Origin: Litoditis marina | Lineage: Eukaryota > Nematoda > Chromadorea > Rhabditida > Rhabditidae | Assembly: GCA_964036275.1 (NCBI GenBank) | Contig: OZ038438.1 | Coordinates: 15,421,720-15,485,719 of the forward strand | Reading direction: 5' to 3' | Length of the DNA stretch: 64,000 bases | Shown: in pieces, positions 1 to 12,337 of the stretch | Position numbering within the stretch: the first letter of the stretch is position 1 | Layout: every line of letters begins with the position of its first letter | Made by a program: the position numbers and the translations under genes | The notes under the pieces: generated by a model | What the model saw: the letters and a program-made list of their open reading frames with translations, nothing else | Told to the model about the DNA's origin: nothing | Databases searched by the model: none

Positions 1-63
1 GTTTTTTTCGATGTACCTAAATTTTCAGATCAAAACTTCCGAAGCAAAGTAAGGCGAATCGTC

Positions 64-3000
64 ATGTCGAGTGGCACGTCGGTCATAACTGTGGATGATA
101 CATCGGCCGAGTAAGCAGCATTTGTATTCTATTTGGTAGAGTGTCATGCAATCAAATCATGCTGGTGTAACCTATGCTGTCTTTCTCACTGACGTTCATT
201 TCTGACCGTTATTCGCAATTTCGTTAGGCTGGGTTCTTTATCCGACGGAAAAAGCGCAAATATTCACTTTTTCAGACAATGCGGTTATTCGGTCGGTGAA
301 AAATAGATCTTCACTACTGTCTGGTGAACACACCTGCGGTCATTAAATGGGTCAATGAATAACAGCCTTGACTTGAAAGTGTAAATTATTAAATATTATG
401 CCGAGCGTGAAACGCTGTGGTGATTTTGTTACTCTCAAGTTTGGTGGCCGTCAGTTTTTTTTCAGATATCCGAAGCATAAGAACATTCTTTTGCTGGGGG
501 AGAAGGGTGTAGGAAAGTCTACGTTCATCAATGCTATCGTTAATTATCTCCGATACGATTCAATGAACCTCCCTCTCAATAGAGAAGTTCAAGTTGTTAT
601 CAAAACTCCGTTCACTTTCACCGACGATAAAGTGAGTTCTTAAACTTCTGCTTGAAATATATTTCTCGAGACACTGGAATCCTCATATGTTCGTACGACA
701 GTTGGCATTGTTAGCATAATGAGGGCTGTGATGAATTTGTAATTTGCAATTCCTTTTCTTCATTTTTACTGCGACTCGTAAAGTAGAAATACGAACAATT
801 CAGTTCATTGTTATCCAGCGAATTTTATCGATATTGTTTAGAACTTTTGTGTTCAACTCTCATTCCCTATTACAAAGATTGTTCAGAAACATTTACAACA
901 TCGTTCAAGCGCACACAAGAAAAAGTCATTTCGAAATTTGTTTGTGTACTGTAGGAGTCTCAGTCGGAACGATCCGCCAGGCGGGAACTAGAATAAGTCA
1001 TTCAAAATTGAAGTCATCAACGTTAAGATTATTTCAAAGTGAAAGTCATTAAAGGGACCGTTCCTCTTTAATTTGGAGGTTCGAGATGATTAGTCGATAT
1101 CGTTCACACTGAAAAACCAAAATCATTCATATAGGTGTCAACTTCCTGTCTTGCTCCGTGTTCTCAAAAATGTGGCGCGACCACGCGCACGTACATACAC
1201 CGCCGAGTTCACCTACGTACAAAATTTTCAAAATGCCCAAAAAATTGCGAAAACATATTCAAAACATGGGCAAAATTACCAATATGAAATCTGTGAAAAA
1301 ATCTTTCTAAATATCATGAAATCTACAAAGCAGTGATAGATTAAGGATTGCTGCATTACAGTAATCCAAATCCTGTTGACTCCTATTTTGCTCCGTAATA
1401 ATGTGGTTTTTTGAAACTTTCTGTTCGTAAGGTATGAACTTTCATCTCAAAACAGAATAAATGACTTTTTATCATTTTTCAAAAATCACCTACATTGCAC
1501 ATTATAGAGGTACGGTCCCTTTAAGTACAGAAACAGTTGAGAATCAGAAATAATCTTTTTTCCCAAATCCTGGCTTAAAGTGAATGAGTGGATTAACTTT
1601 TGAATGATTTTTACTTCTATGATTTTATTTCCATTTTAAATGACGTATTCCTGGTACCTTAAAGGGGCCGTACCTCTATAATGTGCAATGTAGGTCATTT
1701 TTGAAAAATGAAAAAAAGTAATTTATTCTGTTTTGAGATGAAAGTTTATTGTTTATACCTTACGTACAGAGAGTTCAAAAAACCACACTATTACGGAGCA
1801 AAATAGAAGGCAACAAACATAATTTGGGTTACTGTAATGCAGCAATCCTTAATCTATTACTGCTTTTTAGTTTCCATGATATTAACAAGTTTTTAATCAC
1901 AGATCATATCGGTTATTTTGCCCATCTTTTGAATATGGTTTTGTAATTTTGTAGGCATTTTGAAAATTTTGTACGTAGGTGAACTCGGCGGTGTATGTAC
2001 GTGCGCGTGGTCGCGCCACATTTTTAGAACACGGAGAAAGACAGGAAGTTGACACCTATATGAATGATTTTGGTTTTTTCATGTGAACAATATCGACTAA
2101 TCACCTCAAACCTCAAAATCAAAAAGGAACGGACCCTTTAAGGGTCTCACACAGAACTGAAGTCTTGCGGCCCCTCCCCCTACTTTTTTGTTCGGCGATC
2201 CCTCCAAAACCGCTTTTTTCACTCATCTCTCGATAAAATCCCGAATATTTTGCACAATTGGCAATTGACACCTACTTTCTGATCATAGCTGTTCCGCGAC
2301 CTTCTCTCAAATAAGGCCTTTGGTGTTGTATATTTCTATTCGTCATATACGATAAATAGGATACAGCCATTTTCTAACTGAATCTCACGGCTGCATCTAC
2401 TGTTTTTAGTCCTATGTTTTCAGTAAACTCAATATTTCAGGGCATCCAAGACGAAATCAGTTTCATGTCTACCCCGGAGGAACGGCAACAGGGATCCAAT
2501 GAAATCGTGATGAATGGTCAACCCACAACACAGGTTTCCCATATATCTTTGCACTAAAAAATACATTTCGCTTGTTAGGCTTTTCTCTAAAATGCTTATT
2601 CGCAAACACAAGCTCGGTTGAGATGCACGTAAAAGTTTGATGATAAATTTGTTTTCAATGTTGCCTTGCTGCCCCAGTAGTTTTATCAGTAGTCCGATAT
2701 ATAATGAGAAGAGTTTTCCTCATTTGATTCAATTCATTGTTCTTATCTAAACGCGGGGGCTTGTTGTTGAATATCTCACGCAATACACTGGCTGTACTCA
2801 CCAAGCTCAAGTCGGCGGGTTAGGCTATATACGCAAATTTTCAATAAGTTTTTTTTTATTGGCTTCTCACTCGTTTTAGTGATACGTTGTAAATCTGTTG
2901 CTTAATAACTGCGAACTTTTCAACATGTAATTACTTGAGATGTCTCGCTATTGAAAATGTCAAGTGTACTCTGATGACCTACCCGGATGAGCTCATTGAG

Positions 3001-6000
3001 TACAGCCACTGGTGTGAATGGTGACAACTTTTAACAATTTTTATTGTCGACATTCCTCTAGGATCCCAAGTCTCATTCCATCCCCTTGGATATCGAAGGA
3101 GAGAAGTCATCGATTAGGATTATCGACACTCCGGGTATCGGTGACACCCGTGGTTTGGATCAGGACATGAACAACTTTAAAAAGATTCTATCCTATATTG
3201 CTGAGACCAACTACAGGTACGAGGGTGAGGTCCTGTGTAGAGTATCGCGCGCAGCGCTTCCCTTAAGTTGTGTTTATGTGTATGTGGGTGGGTGATTCAG
3301 TGAATTCACAACTGAATGTTTATCTTCGAGGCAGCATTCGTACTTTGTACGTCGATGTCTCATTTTGGCGTTAACGCCAGCAAGAATGTGAAAACGTCAT
3401 GTTTTCAACACGCGACGTTAGCGCCTGACGTTGACGCCGATCCACGATTTAATGCGTTGAACAATTTCATACTTTCTCTTCAGCCGGGAAACACACATAT
3501 GTTGCATTCAGTTCTATTCATTCTCGTTGAGCATACTCGATCTACTAAATTTCTCAGGAAATTTGCAAAAATCCTGAAAATGAAGAAAAATGGGTGAAAC
3601 ATTTATTTGAAGCGACCAAAACGATGATTATGCGCATGAATTGAAAAAAATCGTTTGCTGAAACTTCAAAATTGATATAATATGGTGAAGTTTCTAAAAG
3701 TGTCACGGTCTTATCAAAAACGTTGGAAGCTACAAACGATAAACGCGGCCGCATCTGAATAACGTGGCGTCACAAGTTCCGGCGTTAACGGCAAAACAAG
3801 TATCAACAAAACTTTTGGAAAACGTCACGCCAAAAGTTGCCGTTAACGCGTTAACGCTGACGTGGAAAGTATGCATTCTGCCTGAAAATGGGGTAGGCGG
3901 GTGGCCTGTAGGTTTCTCACCTACAATTTTTGTTGGTTAACTCACTTCCTATCCACTAGTATAAAAGGCTAGTTTGGTGTGTCTGTGCGAAGCAAATGCT
4001 TTTTGGTCGAGAAATTTTGAAGAAATAGTGCACTTTGTAGTTGGGTTTATGGAGGAAATGCGTGAAAAAGTACGTTCTGTTTTCATTCCGGATTTTTCTG
4101 AAACCGGCTGCTGCTGGATACCTACGTAGACGGAAATTGGGAAGGAATGTTGCGTTTTATGTTGAGGAACTGGTCGTATCCTTCGTCAATAAGAACTGTC
4201 GCGCCTAATTTTATGGAGAGCTCTCGCGCCCTATGTTGTGGTTGTCTACGTTACGGAAAATTTTCGCGCTGTGTTAAGGAGAAGTCTGGCGCTCTATGTT
4301 GAGAAGAACTATCGTTTTCTATGTTAAAGAAGGACGATTATGTGGTCCATTCGCAACGGATCAGTCCATTAAACTGCAATACATGTTTTAATTGCAGTTT
4401 AAAGGACCGTTGACACGGGATTGGTCCACATTATCGTCCTTCTTTAAGTGTGAGTCTCGCGCCCTATGTTAGGAAGAACTCTCGCTCGTACACAGCGAAA
4501 CGTGAGATATATAGTACCCTCCCGCCTTTCTGTTGGCGACGACTATACAAAGGAGTTTTGAAGTCTAGGTTGAGGAGAAATTTTGCGCTTTATGTTAAGG
4601 AAGTCTGGCACTCGCCGTGAAACCTAATGAATTTGAAAACAACTGATAGAGGGGAAGAAGGAGAAAGAGAGCTGCAAGCTGTCGACAGCCCAGACTCATT
4701 AAGGGAGAGGGAGCCGGCTTCAGCCGGTGGCACCTTCCTTGTTTGAACATATATGTCAGCTTCATTATTTTTCATGCAATTCGGTTAATAGTCGAAGACA
4801 CACTTTTTCAGTGAGCTGCATGCTATTTGCATTCTGCTCAAGCCAGATGCTTCTCATGCCACTCTTGGCTTCTTCATTAATGAGTTTCTTCTTCATCTGC
4901 CTAAGTCGGCCAGCAAGAATATCCTCTTCTGCTTCACCCATACCCGTAAAACCTCCTACAAACCAGGAAAACTGCTTCGTATCTTGAAAAAACATATGGG
5001 CAATCTTCAAGGAATCGACATCCCGCTCAACAAGTCAGTGCTTCTCTTCTATGTTTTGCGTGTTGTTTTGAGAAGCCAGATGGGTGGAGCTTCTAAAATG
5101 TTATGTTGGATTGATATTCGATAAAATTGTTCTAAACTATCAATATCGTACTAATAGTAACAGTTGAACGACAAGAAGGGAACCTGGGCATCTTTTTTTC
5201 TGATCACGCGAAACCTTCTTTCCTCGTCAATCGAAATTCAACACCCTCTTTTCAGCTCACTGAGCAGATGGCCTTCGAGTTTGACTTCGAGTTTCATCTG
5301 CGACTGACTTTATAACGTATTAATTTGGTCAACTTAAATGTTCGGCTGCGCTTGAGTATCCGCCTTGTTCAAGCTAATATTTTACTTTTAAGGTCAACTC
5401 TGTTCTCATTTGATAACGAAAGCTTCCCCTACCTGTGTGCGAAGAACATTGGCTGCTCTTTTACTGATCGGAATAAAAAACATTGCAATAAAAGTTGGAA
5501 AAAGTCGTTGCAGGAAACATTCAGGTGAGCTTTACATGACCCCACTCAGTTTATTCATCCATCTTGAATGAATGTAACTGTTTTTACTTGTATGCTCAAC
5601 AATGCGTTGCCAAATCGATTGATTTATGTTAAATCTAGTATTTTGTATCAAAGCCCGTCTCATTGAACGTCATTTCTGTCAAAACTATTTGTGTTTTGCA
5701 GCTCTCCGAGTATCTAGGCTCATAATATACTTCGTTGCAACCTTGATTGCAGACTGTTATCGCGTATTGCTGAACTACCAGCTCATTCGATTGAAGAAAC
5801 ACTGTGTCTCAACAGCGCCCGAGCTGTTTATGTCACGTTAGGTCGACCTTTGGAGAATATCGAATTGCAGGAGGAGATCAATAAACTACTCATGAAGAAG
5901 AATTCAGACGAGGTAGGAGAACATGAAGATTAACTGTGCGTGTACGGAGGGTCGTGAACGGGAAAAATGCATATTGATCACACTGACTACGGGTCCTCAA

Positions 6001-9000
6001 TCTACTTTGGACCAGTGTGACAGTTGTATAGTACGCCATGCAAGAAAATCAAATGGTCAGAGTTTGATGGGTCTACACAGTTATAACTGCCCCCCCCCCC
6101 CCCCCTCATTAAATCAACCACCAGTTTCTCGAAGCTTCGTGAAACTGAAAATATTTATTATAACTTGCATGACAATTGTTGCTACCTAATTTCTCAGTAA
6201 ACAAACGTGGGTTCAAGCAGATGTAAACGACAGGTGAGTTTTGCTCTGTGGTACTTATTCTGTGTTTGTTTTCAGTCAAATTTGAATCTCAGTCATTAAT
6301 TCTAGATCAACGATTATCGGCAGGAGCTCAATAATCTCCAGGGAAAACTTCATCTTGATAAGGTAAATTTGAACGTTATGTGAGTAATTTGGTTGGGTGT
6401 TTACAAATTGCACATACATTTCGAGATGAAATTCATTGACCCACACTAAGTGAAGAGTATAACTGATATATATCGTTTCTCAGTGGCTTTCTAGCTTTCT
6501 AGCAACACCCCAACATGTTCCAATTTCATTTCTCAAATAGCAACAGTAAGAATGTTCAGAAGGTTGAAGATGTTCTATGCGTACTTGTCTAGATGAGCGC
6601 TACGCACCGGTCTTTGTTAGTTTTGCGCTCTATTCATAGTTGTGGTAAAGGAGTCGTACCTCTATAATGTGCAACGCAAGTGTTTTTTTAACAACTGGAA
6701 CGAGGGATGAAAAGTTGCACACCTCGCCCGCATTATTCAAAAATCGCGAGTTAGTACGGACCAGAATAGAAGTGAACAATATTTGGGTCACTGTAATGCA
6801 GCGATCCCAAATCGCTCACTGCTTTGTTGTTTTATGATGTTCACAAACCTTCCTTCACAAGTTTGGTTGTGGTTTTGGCAATGTTCAAATGTGGTTTTAG
6901 ATTTTCATGGACATTTTGAAAATTTTGTACGGAGGTGAACTTGGTGTATCGTCAAATACATGCGCATTTCCGAGAAAACGGAGCCGGACAAGAATTTGAC
7001 ACTTAGATGAATGATTGTTGTTTTTGATTGTTAACAATATGAACCAACCAGTTCAAAACTGCAAGTTAAGAAGATACGGTCCTCATTTTGGTCCTGCCAT
7101 GATCTATCATTCTCAAATCTTTCCGCAGGTCGTGATTCATGCTGAGGAAGTCGATTGTCCTCAAACGGTGTGCACTGCAGTTGGTTGTGCGGAACATCGT
7201 CCGCTCACTGCTGACGCCAATTCCCCCATGCAAATCGTCTACCAGACAACCTGTCACGATCTTTGCACCGACACAGTGAAAGTGAATATGACATTATCTT
7301 ATTTAGAATATCGTGGTATGCTTTACATTTTTTGAAAATGACGCTTCTCAGTATCACTATCGAGAATGGGTTGATTGTAGAGTGTCAACAACACTTGATG
7401 GATTTCACCAGCTCATTCTTTATCATTATTTTCTTCTTTCCCATATTTTATTATTACGGAATTTGATCGCAGCTGTCATGTTTTATGGCCAAGCAACATT
7501 TGTCTTTTTCGCTTTTCTTTTTAAGGCGTCTAGAACAAACATTGGTTTCGTGCTGATCAAAAAGCTTGATCCCTGTCCTACAGTAGATGTCTAGTTTTTT
7601 GAAATAAGTGTAATGTTGCTGTTTACGTGTAAGAAGCATGGGTTTTTTTTCGGCGAATTCCAAAGATGAGGTTATCCTTTCGGGAATAATGAACAGGATT
7701 AGTTTATTAGGAGTGTGAACCTGGTTGTTTTCCTGATCCCGAGAAAACCAATTTCTCCGATAAACCGCCTTCGTTCATCATTTTAGTGATTTAATAACAG
7801 GGTGACATTTGTCCCAATCCGGAGCTCCAAAAGTGCTGGGCCATGGATGAAGTGGGTAATTGTCGCATATGTGGCTGTTCGTGGTCCACCCATAAGTTGT
7901 TGCGTAACCGCGTGAAGCAAACTGCTGAAAAGGTTGGCCTTATTTTCGCACTAGTCTATTTGTTTTGTGTTTGATGTCACTTTTCATGAATACATAACTG
8001 AGGCCGTATGCATGAAACATCCCGGACCGGGTTGGGATGTTATCCCGACTTGAAGAGGGTGGGAAATAGCCGCATAGGGCTTGGGATAGCATTCCAACCC
8101 AACCCGGGATGTTTCATGCATACGGCCTCTGGTTTGTAACTCGTTTCAACAATTAATTTTTGATTTTTCACCTCAACCGTAAAAAAATATATCATCGATC
8201 TCAGCGATACACCAACGAAATTTTCGCTCTAACACACATTATAGCCACCTCGTCGGGTGAGACTCAAGACCTAGTCATGTGGAGCCAAGAATATTCATTA
8301 AGTAACACTCAAGAGTTTGTGTTTGAGGTGACTGATGCCACTGTCGAGGCGAGGATTGAATTTGTAGAAAGTTCGATGACAGCACTCGAGTTCGCTTCGG
8401 AAGCTGCACGAGAGAAGGTGAAACTTCTGTATCGCTGCAAGTACCGCGTGACTGTGCTTGACCTGTTCACATTTGCATTCATATTATACATGTATCTCTG
8501 TCTGTCAATAGGAGTGGTATGGCTATTCCACATGAGAGATGCTATTTGATAAATAACACATCTGTTTACCGCTGATGATTACCAGGTTAGCATTGCTGCA
8601 CCTTTTTGGTGACCCTATTTTCCGGTTACCTGGGTAGGTAACATTGAGGTAACCCAAAACGAAAAACCGGTTACCTTTCAATTTGACCTAAAACTTGGTT
8701 TTCAGTGTTAGTTTCAATGGCTTCCCGGTTATCAAAAACCAAAAAAACAACATTGCCCGAAGCGGTAAAAAACACGAACAAAAACTTCAAAAGCCGTCAT
8801 AGTTCCTTCCTACCAAAATTGACAGAAGAGTGGCGGAACTTACTTCGATGCTGTGAATGGAGACTTGTTTTGTAGTAACCAATTTGTTTCTAGATTGAAG
8901 AGTTGAATGAGGAGTCAGAAAAGATCAACGATTGTAGAGACGAGTTGGCCGCATACTTGGTTGAGCACTCTCTTCTGACCTACAACAAGCAGCACACATT

Positions 9001-10046
9001 ATATATCGAACATCTCATCAATGCGGAGGTCAGTTTTATCAAGGCGTAAAACCGAACAAGTTGGCATGAATACCTAAAGTGAAAATTCCTTTTGGCACAA
9101 TTTCAAAGCTTCATGAGTGGCCTTGCCCAAAAATTGTTCCCTAGTGAGCCGATTCTTACCAATCACAACATTTGTAACGTGTTTCAGCTCGGGAAGGGTG
9201 CAGCTGGTCGCCCAGCAGAAGTTGGAGACAGGGCGAAACGGTACAAAACTGCTTTCAAGCAGCAGGTATGGAGAGTTATTCTCGGCCAATTCACGTAGAA
9301 CACAGAGCATTTTGCGGGATGTTCACATTACGAAAACGAGAACGGGTAACTCAAAAATGGGCAGGGTACGGCGCAGAGAAGACTTGCGATATTCACAAGT
9401 CTGCTACCGTTCTGCTAATCTGCGGATTCGGGTCATCAGTCCACAGATTTTGGGGAAAAAAGTCAACAAATGTGAGTTTTCTAGTGTGCCCTCGATGCCG
9501 TTCACAATGTGGAGCCTGTTGGAATTCACTGTGTTGACGACATCAAAGAGATGTGGCAGGAACTAGATTTGGAACACGATGGATCACTAGCAGAGGTGGT
9601 TATACACATTCAGGATTAACATGTTTTTTGGCCGCGAAATTGTATACATTAAATTCTAATTCTATCTATAAGACCTGGTTAAAGGTGGTTCCAAATTGTT
9701 CTCACCGCTGCTTGACTCGTCGCCGTTCACTTGGATGACAGATAGGCTCTGACTTTGTAAGTTTGGTCATTCAGACTCTATTCTCCTAATCTCAGTTGAA
9801 CTATTCTGCATTTAACGATTCCTGTTGAAAGAGCCACATGTTTTCCTTTTTTTTGTAGTGAAACACATTTTAACGGTGGGTGAACCTTGAACATGTTAGT
9901 GGGAGAAGGGTGTGCACCAGCAAAATACTTCGCTGGGTTGCATGAAGTCTTTTGCAGAAGACAGAAACTCAGTCACAGCGCACTTCATTCATATTTTTCA
10001 GGAATTGCGAGACGCAGTTTTCGAAAAGAAGGAAAGGGAATTGTAA
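64..10046 (+). CDS. Nematode P-loop GTPase-like protein, 15 exons, complete (630 aa)
   Basis: Exons with matching phases: 64-110, 466-631, 2441-2533, 3062-3216, 4812-5033, 5393-5524, 5753-5912, 6306-6362, 7129-7275, 7801-7932, 8205-8417, 8894-9028, 9188-9265, 9485-9595, 10002-10046 (stop TAA). Walker A/G1 GEKGVGKST lies at residues 27-35 and G3 DTPGIGD at 124-130. A strand FCFTHTR near 193-199 takes the place where a G4 motif is expected, with no standard NKxD. The C-terminal half is cysteine/histidine rich (CTAVGC, CHDLC, CRICGCSW around residues 350-425), resembling a metal-binding module, then helical to the end. This layout matches a family of uncharacterised GTPases that I recall as expanded in nematodes. 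Its partner and substrate are unknown, and GTP binding is inferred from motifs. Least certain are the start exon and exon 11 (8205-8417), whose sequence is poorly conserved with what I remember of the family. Introns are loaded with transposon remnants. Confidence 0.83.
1049..1524 (-). mobile_element. Foldback element family 1, copy A (~475 bp)
   Basis: Begins AAAGGGACCGTTCCTC and ends GAGGTACGGTCCCTTT, giving imperfect terminal inverted repeats of about 15 bp. The interior matches copy B at 1659-2142 in reverse orientation nearly throughout, including a purine/pyrimidine-alternating stretch around GCGCGACCACGCGCACG. No transposase reading frame is visible, so it is a non-autonomous DNA element. 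It lies in intron 2 of the GTPase gene. Confidence 0.8.
1659..2142 (+). mobile_element. Foldback element family 1, copy B (inverted partner of A)
   Basis: Reverse-complement counterpart of 1049-1524, separated from it by about 135 bp. It starts AAAGGGGCCGTACCTC and ends GGAACGGACCCTTT. The head-to-head pair could fold a transcript of GTPase intron 2 into a hairpin of nearly 500 bp. Confidence 0.8.
3329..3883. mobile_element. Terminal-inverted-repeat element, ~555 bp
   Basis: The left end AGGCAGCATTCGTACTTT and the reverse complement of the right end AGGCAGAATGCATACTTT match over about 25 bp with few differences. Sub-terminal blocks rich in GGCGTTAACGCC and CGTTAACGCGTTAACG are also arranged as inverted repeats. 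No transposase is seen. It sits inside intron 4 of the GTPase gene. Confidence 0.65.
4324..4447. mobile_element. Palindromic foldback element family 2, copy 1 (~124 bp)
   Basis: Starts TTAAAGAAGGACGATTATGT and ends with its near reverse complement, with an inner palindrome around AAACTGCAAT and ATTGCAGTTT. Two related copies lie at 26881-26998 and 53278-53402. Short length, high self-complementarity and lack of an ORF indicate a miniature inverted-repeat element. Confidence 0.8.
4485..4555 (-). repeat. Fragment of SINE-like family (upstream block only)
   Basis: In reverse complement it reads TATAGTCGTCGCCAACAG, then a TACTATATATCTCAC-like stretch and CGCTGTGTACG. This is the block that precedes the tRNA-like region in the copies near 48749, 56196 and 58150. 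No tRNA-like part follows here, so the copy is truncated. Confidence 0.6.
6090..6105 (+). repeat. Poly-C run (16 bases)
   Basis: A homopolymer of sixteen C within intron 7 of the GTPase gene. It is a likely site of length polymorphism or sequencing error. Confidence 0.9.
6643..7083 (+). mobile_element. Foldback element family 1, copy C
   Basis: Opens TAAAGGAGTCGTACCTCTAT followed by AATGTGCAACGC and closes with AGAAGATACGGTCCT, matching copy B in order and orientation with more divergence. The shared internal marker CACTGTAATGCAGCGATCC is present. It lies in intron 8 of the GTPase gene. Confidence 0.7.
8000..8129. mobile_element. Palindromic element with 25-bp near-perfect arms
   Basis: The left arm GAGGCCGTATGCATGAAACA is repeated as its reverse complement at the right end TGTTTCATGCATACGGCCTC. 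The arms extend further into CATCCCGG and CCGGGATG. The centre holds the imperfect inverted repeats GGTTGGGATG and CATTCCAACC. It is a compact foldback element in intron 10 of the GTPase gene, with no relative seen elsewhere in the window. Confidence 0.75.
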
Positions 10047-11062
10047 TGCGTCATATGATCAGATAACCTTTGTACATTCACCCAGTCGCCTGTTTCCGTT
10101 TTATACTGGCTATTGACTTGTATAATTTTATTTTTGTTGTTTAATTACTTTTGTATTATCATATTATTTATTTTATTCGATGGTATAAACTTTGTTGTCG
10201 TTTTGTAGTTGTTTTGGTTCACTCGTAATCACTTGTAGTGAAACAATTACATATAGTGGTTATTGCAATGGAAATCTTAACGAAGCGTTCTTGCTGAATT
10301 CACCTACATCTTTTATACAGCAGACTCATTACATAGAAAATTGCGAAATATGAAGAGAGAAAAACTTCATTCGTTAAAATATTTGTGAATAAGTTACCTG
10401 AAAACATTCAAATCTGAACACTTTCAAATCTGAACACTTGTCTTGTTTCGTGATCAAATATTTACAAAAATGCATATCTATTCCGATTACTTCCGCGAGA
10501 CATCTGATGATGGCGTTAAGAAAAAACGACCTGTGACTATTACCGAGGTCAGCCTAACTATGTATTTACGGAGGAGCATTCCCATTTGTTCACTTAAACA
10601 GAACGCGACTAATCGAACTGATAAATGTATTGTAACCTTTATGTGAAAATAAAATATGCTGAGAATAATTGAAGCTCCAATCAACTGTTACCTATGATAA
10701 TGACTCACCGCTAGATTATTGTCATCCATTTTCAATATTGGCAGCATTCAAACACTTATTTGTCTGCATTCACGGTCTTGCCACAATAATACCACTAATC
10801 AACGGTACGATTTCAGGAATGCAGAGTGTGTTTACTGTTTCTAGTATTCCACTCGCTCAGAATTTCACTCTACATTATAGCAACGAGCGACCACTGGTGC
10901 TGTAGCAGTTTGCACAGTCATCAATAATATACACCTACCTCATGAACCGGAGGAGTAATGAGTCTGTAGTTTGATCTGTGAGGCGGATTACACAAGCAAC
11001 CGGTGTTATGAAAAACAACCTAGTTGCTTTTGTGAAGAGAAATTCGCATATTTGAGCCTTTT

Positions 11063-11515
11063 TAAAGGGACCTTAGCTCTATTAAATAGTCATTAATTCT
11101 GTTCAAAGATAAAAGTATGGCAACTTACAAACAGAAAGTTCAAAAACTGCATGATTACGGAGCAAAAATTGAGCCAACAAGGTTTGGGTTACTGTATTGC
11201 AGCAATCCTAAAAACTGCTTTGTTGTTTCCATGATATTCATAAATATGTCTTCACAGCTCAGATTGTGGCCACGTCTTGTATATGGTCTTGTATTTTTAT
11301 AGAAATGTTGAAACTTTTGTACGTTTGAAAATTTTGTACGTACTCGGTGTTACCATGTACGCACGCGTGCGCGAGAGCGCGCCGCAATTTCGAGAAAAAC
11401 GGATCAAGACCAGTAGTATACACCTACGTGAACTTTTGTAGTTTTTTTTTTATGTTACCAATATCAACTAATCGGCTCAAACCTCTAAATTGAATAGGAA
11501 CGGTCCTTTTAAGGA
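11063..11515 (+). mobile_element. Foldback element family 1, copy D
   Basis: Starts AAAGGGACCTTAGCTCTATT and ends GGAACGGTCCTTTT, in the same orientation as copies B and C. It carries the family marker TACTGTATTGCAGCAATCC and a GCGCGCC-type CG-rich patch. No ORF of its own. Confidence 0.72.
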
Positions 11516-12212
11516 AAAACTAAAAAATTAAAGCACGCATTAGCCGGACCAAAGACAAATCTCGCGCTGCTCAGATGCTTGCTACTCCGGGCAATTGAGC
11601 AGTTTAGTCAGAAGGCACGATGCAGATCTTGCACATCGAATTCAACTTTAGGTATCGAGTATTTCTTTTCGTTTGTCGTGGTTTCGCGCCAGCGCTCATC
11701 GTGAGTTTGGATTCGTAGCAGATGTAGGTTTCAACGCTGTCTATATAGCAGATCAGTCCCGAATGTTAGATTATACCACCTATGAGTACACATTTTCCGA
11801 ATCCCATTTCCGAATGCAGATGTAAGTTCTGTGCGAGGAGATTCAAGTTTTATGAGAAGCCTCGCATGACGACAAACATCCTGGAAATGATAAAAGATTA
11901 CGGTCAAAGGGACGAAAATGCGATCTCATTTGAAACTGTTCAGATTGAACAACACAGTTGGAAATCCCACGTTTCAGCGTAGGATTTTCAACTATGTTGT
12001 TGCGGAGTGGACCTGAATTTAGTGTGGCATTTTTATTTTGTTTTATTAACCTTTACAACTACAACTTGACAACAAGAAAAGTGAGAAAAAATGAGAAGAG
12101 CTACTGAAAATTACTGAGGTTTGACGTTACTGTGATATTCATAACGGGTTACTCAAATATATGGAAACCCTAGTCCATTGTTTCTCATTGTGGTGCCGGT
12201 CATACGTTTCAG

Positions 12213-12337
12213 CTGATAGGCGTGGGAATAAATTGCACGGATAACTCTCATATTGCTGCCCTTCTCCAGTCTATTACTGGTTTGAAAAAGACAGAGGTTT
12301 TTGTGTACCCCAACTCAGCATTTGAAAGTGAAAAAAG
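12213..12337 (+). pseudogene. Isolated homocysteine S-methyltransferase-like exon
   Basis: Between a TTTCAG acceptor and a GTACG donor, one frame encodes LIGVGINCTDNSHIAALLQS and then a stretch containing FVYPNSAFE. This resembles the zinc-ligand strand (GxNC) and the following YPNSG segment of homocysteine S-methyltransferases, enzymes that transfer a methyl group to homocysteine to make methionine. No flanking exon with the N-terminal DGG motif or the C-terminal GGCC zinc-binding motif was found nearby. It is therefore most likely a relic, or one exon of a gene whose other exons are too diverged to see by eye. Resemblance is from memory. Confidence 0.42.

Larger units (their letters stand above)
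4140..4610 (+). repeat. Degenerate minisatellite interrupted by a foldback element
   Basis: Repeated variants of TCGCGCCCTATGTT separated by AAGGAGAA-like spacers recur at an irregular period of roughly 35-45 bp. The array is split by the palindromic element at 4324-4447 and also carries the SINE-related block at 4485-4555. Intronic; no coding potential seen. Confidence 0.5.

Noticed and set aside
8160..8549. Whole 129-codon frame as a separate gene
   Set aside because: Only the part 8205-8417 is bounded by splice sites in the phase of the GTPase gene; the rest is intron.
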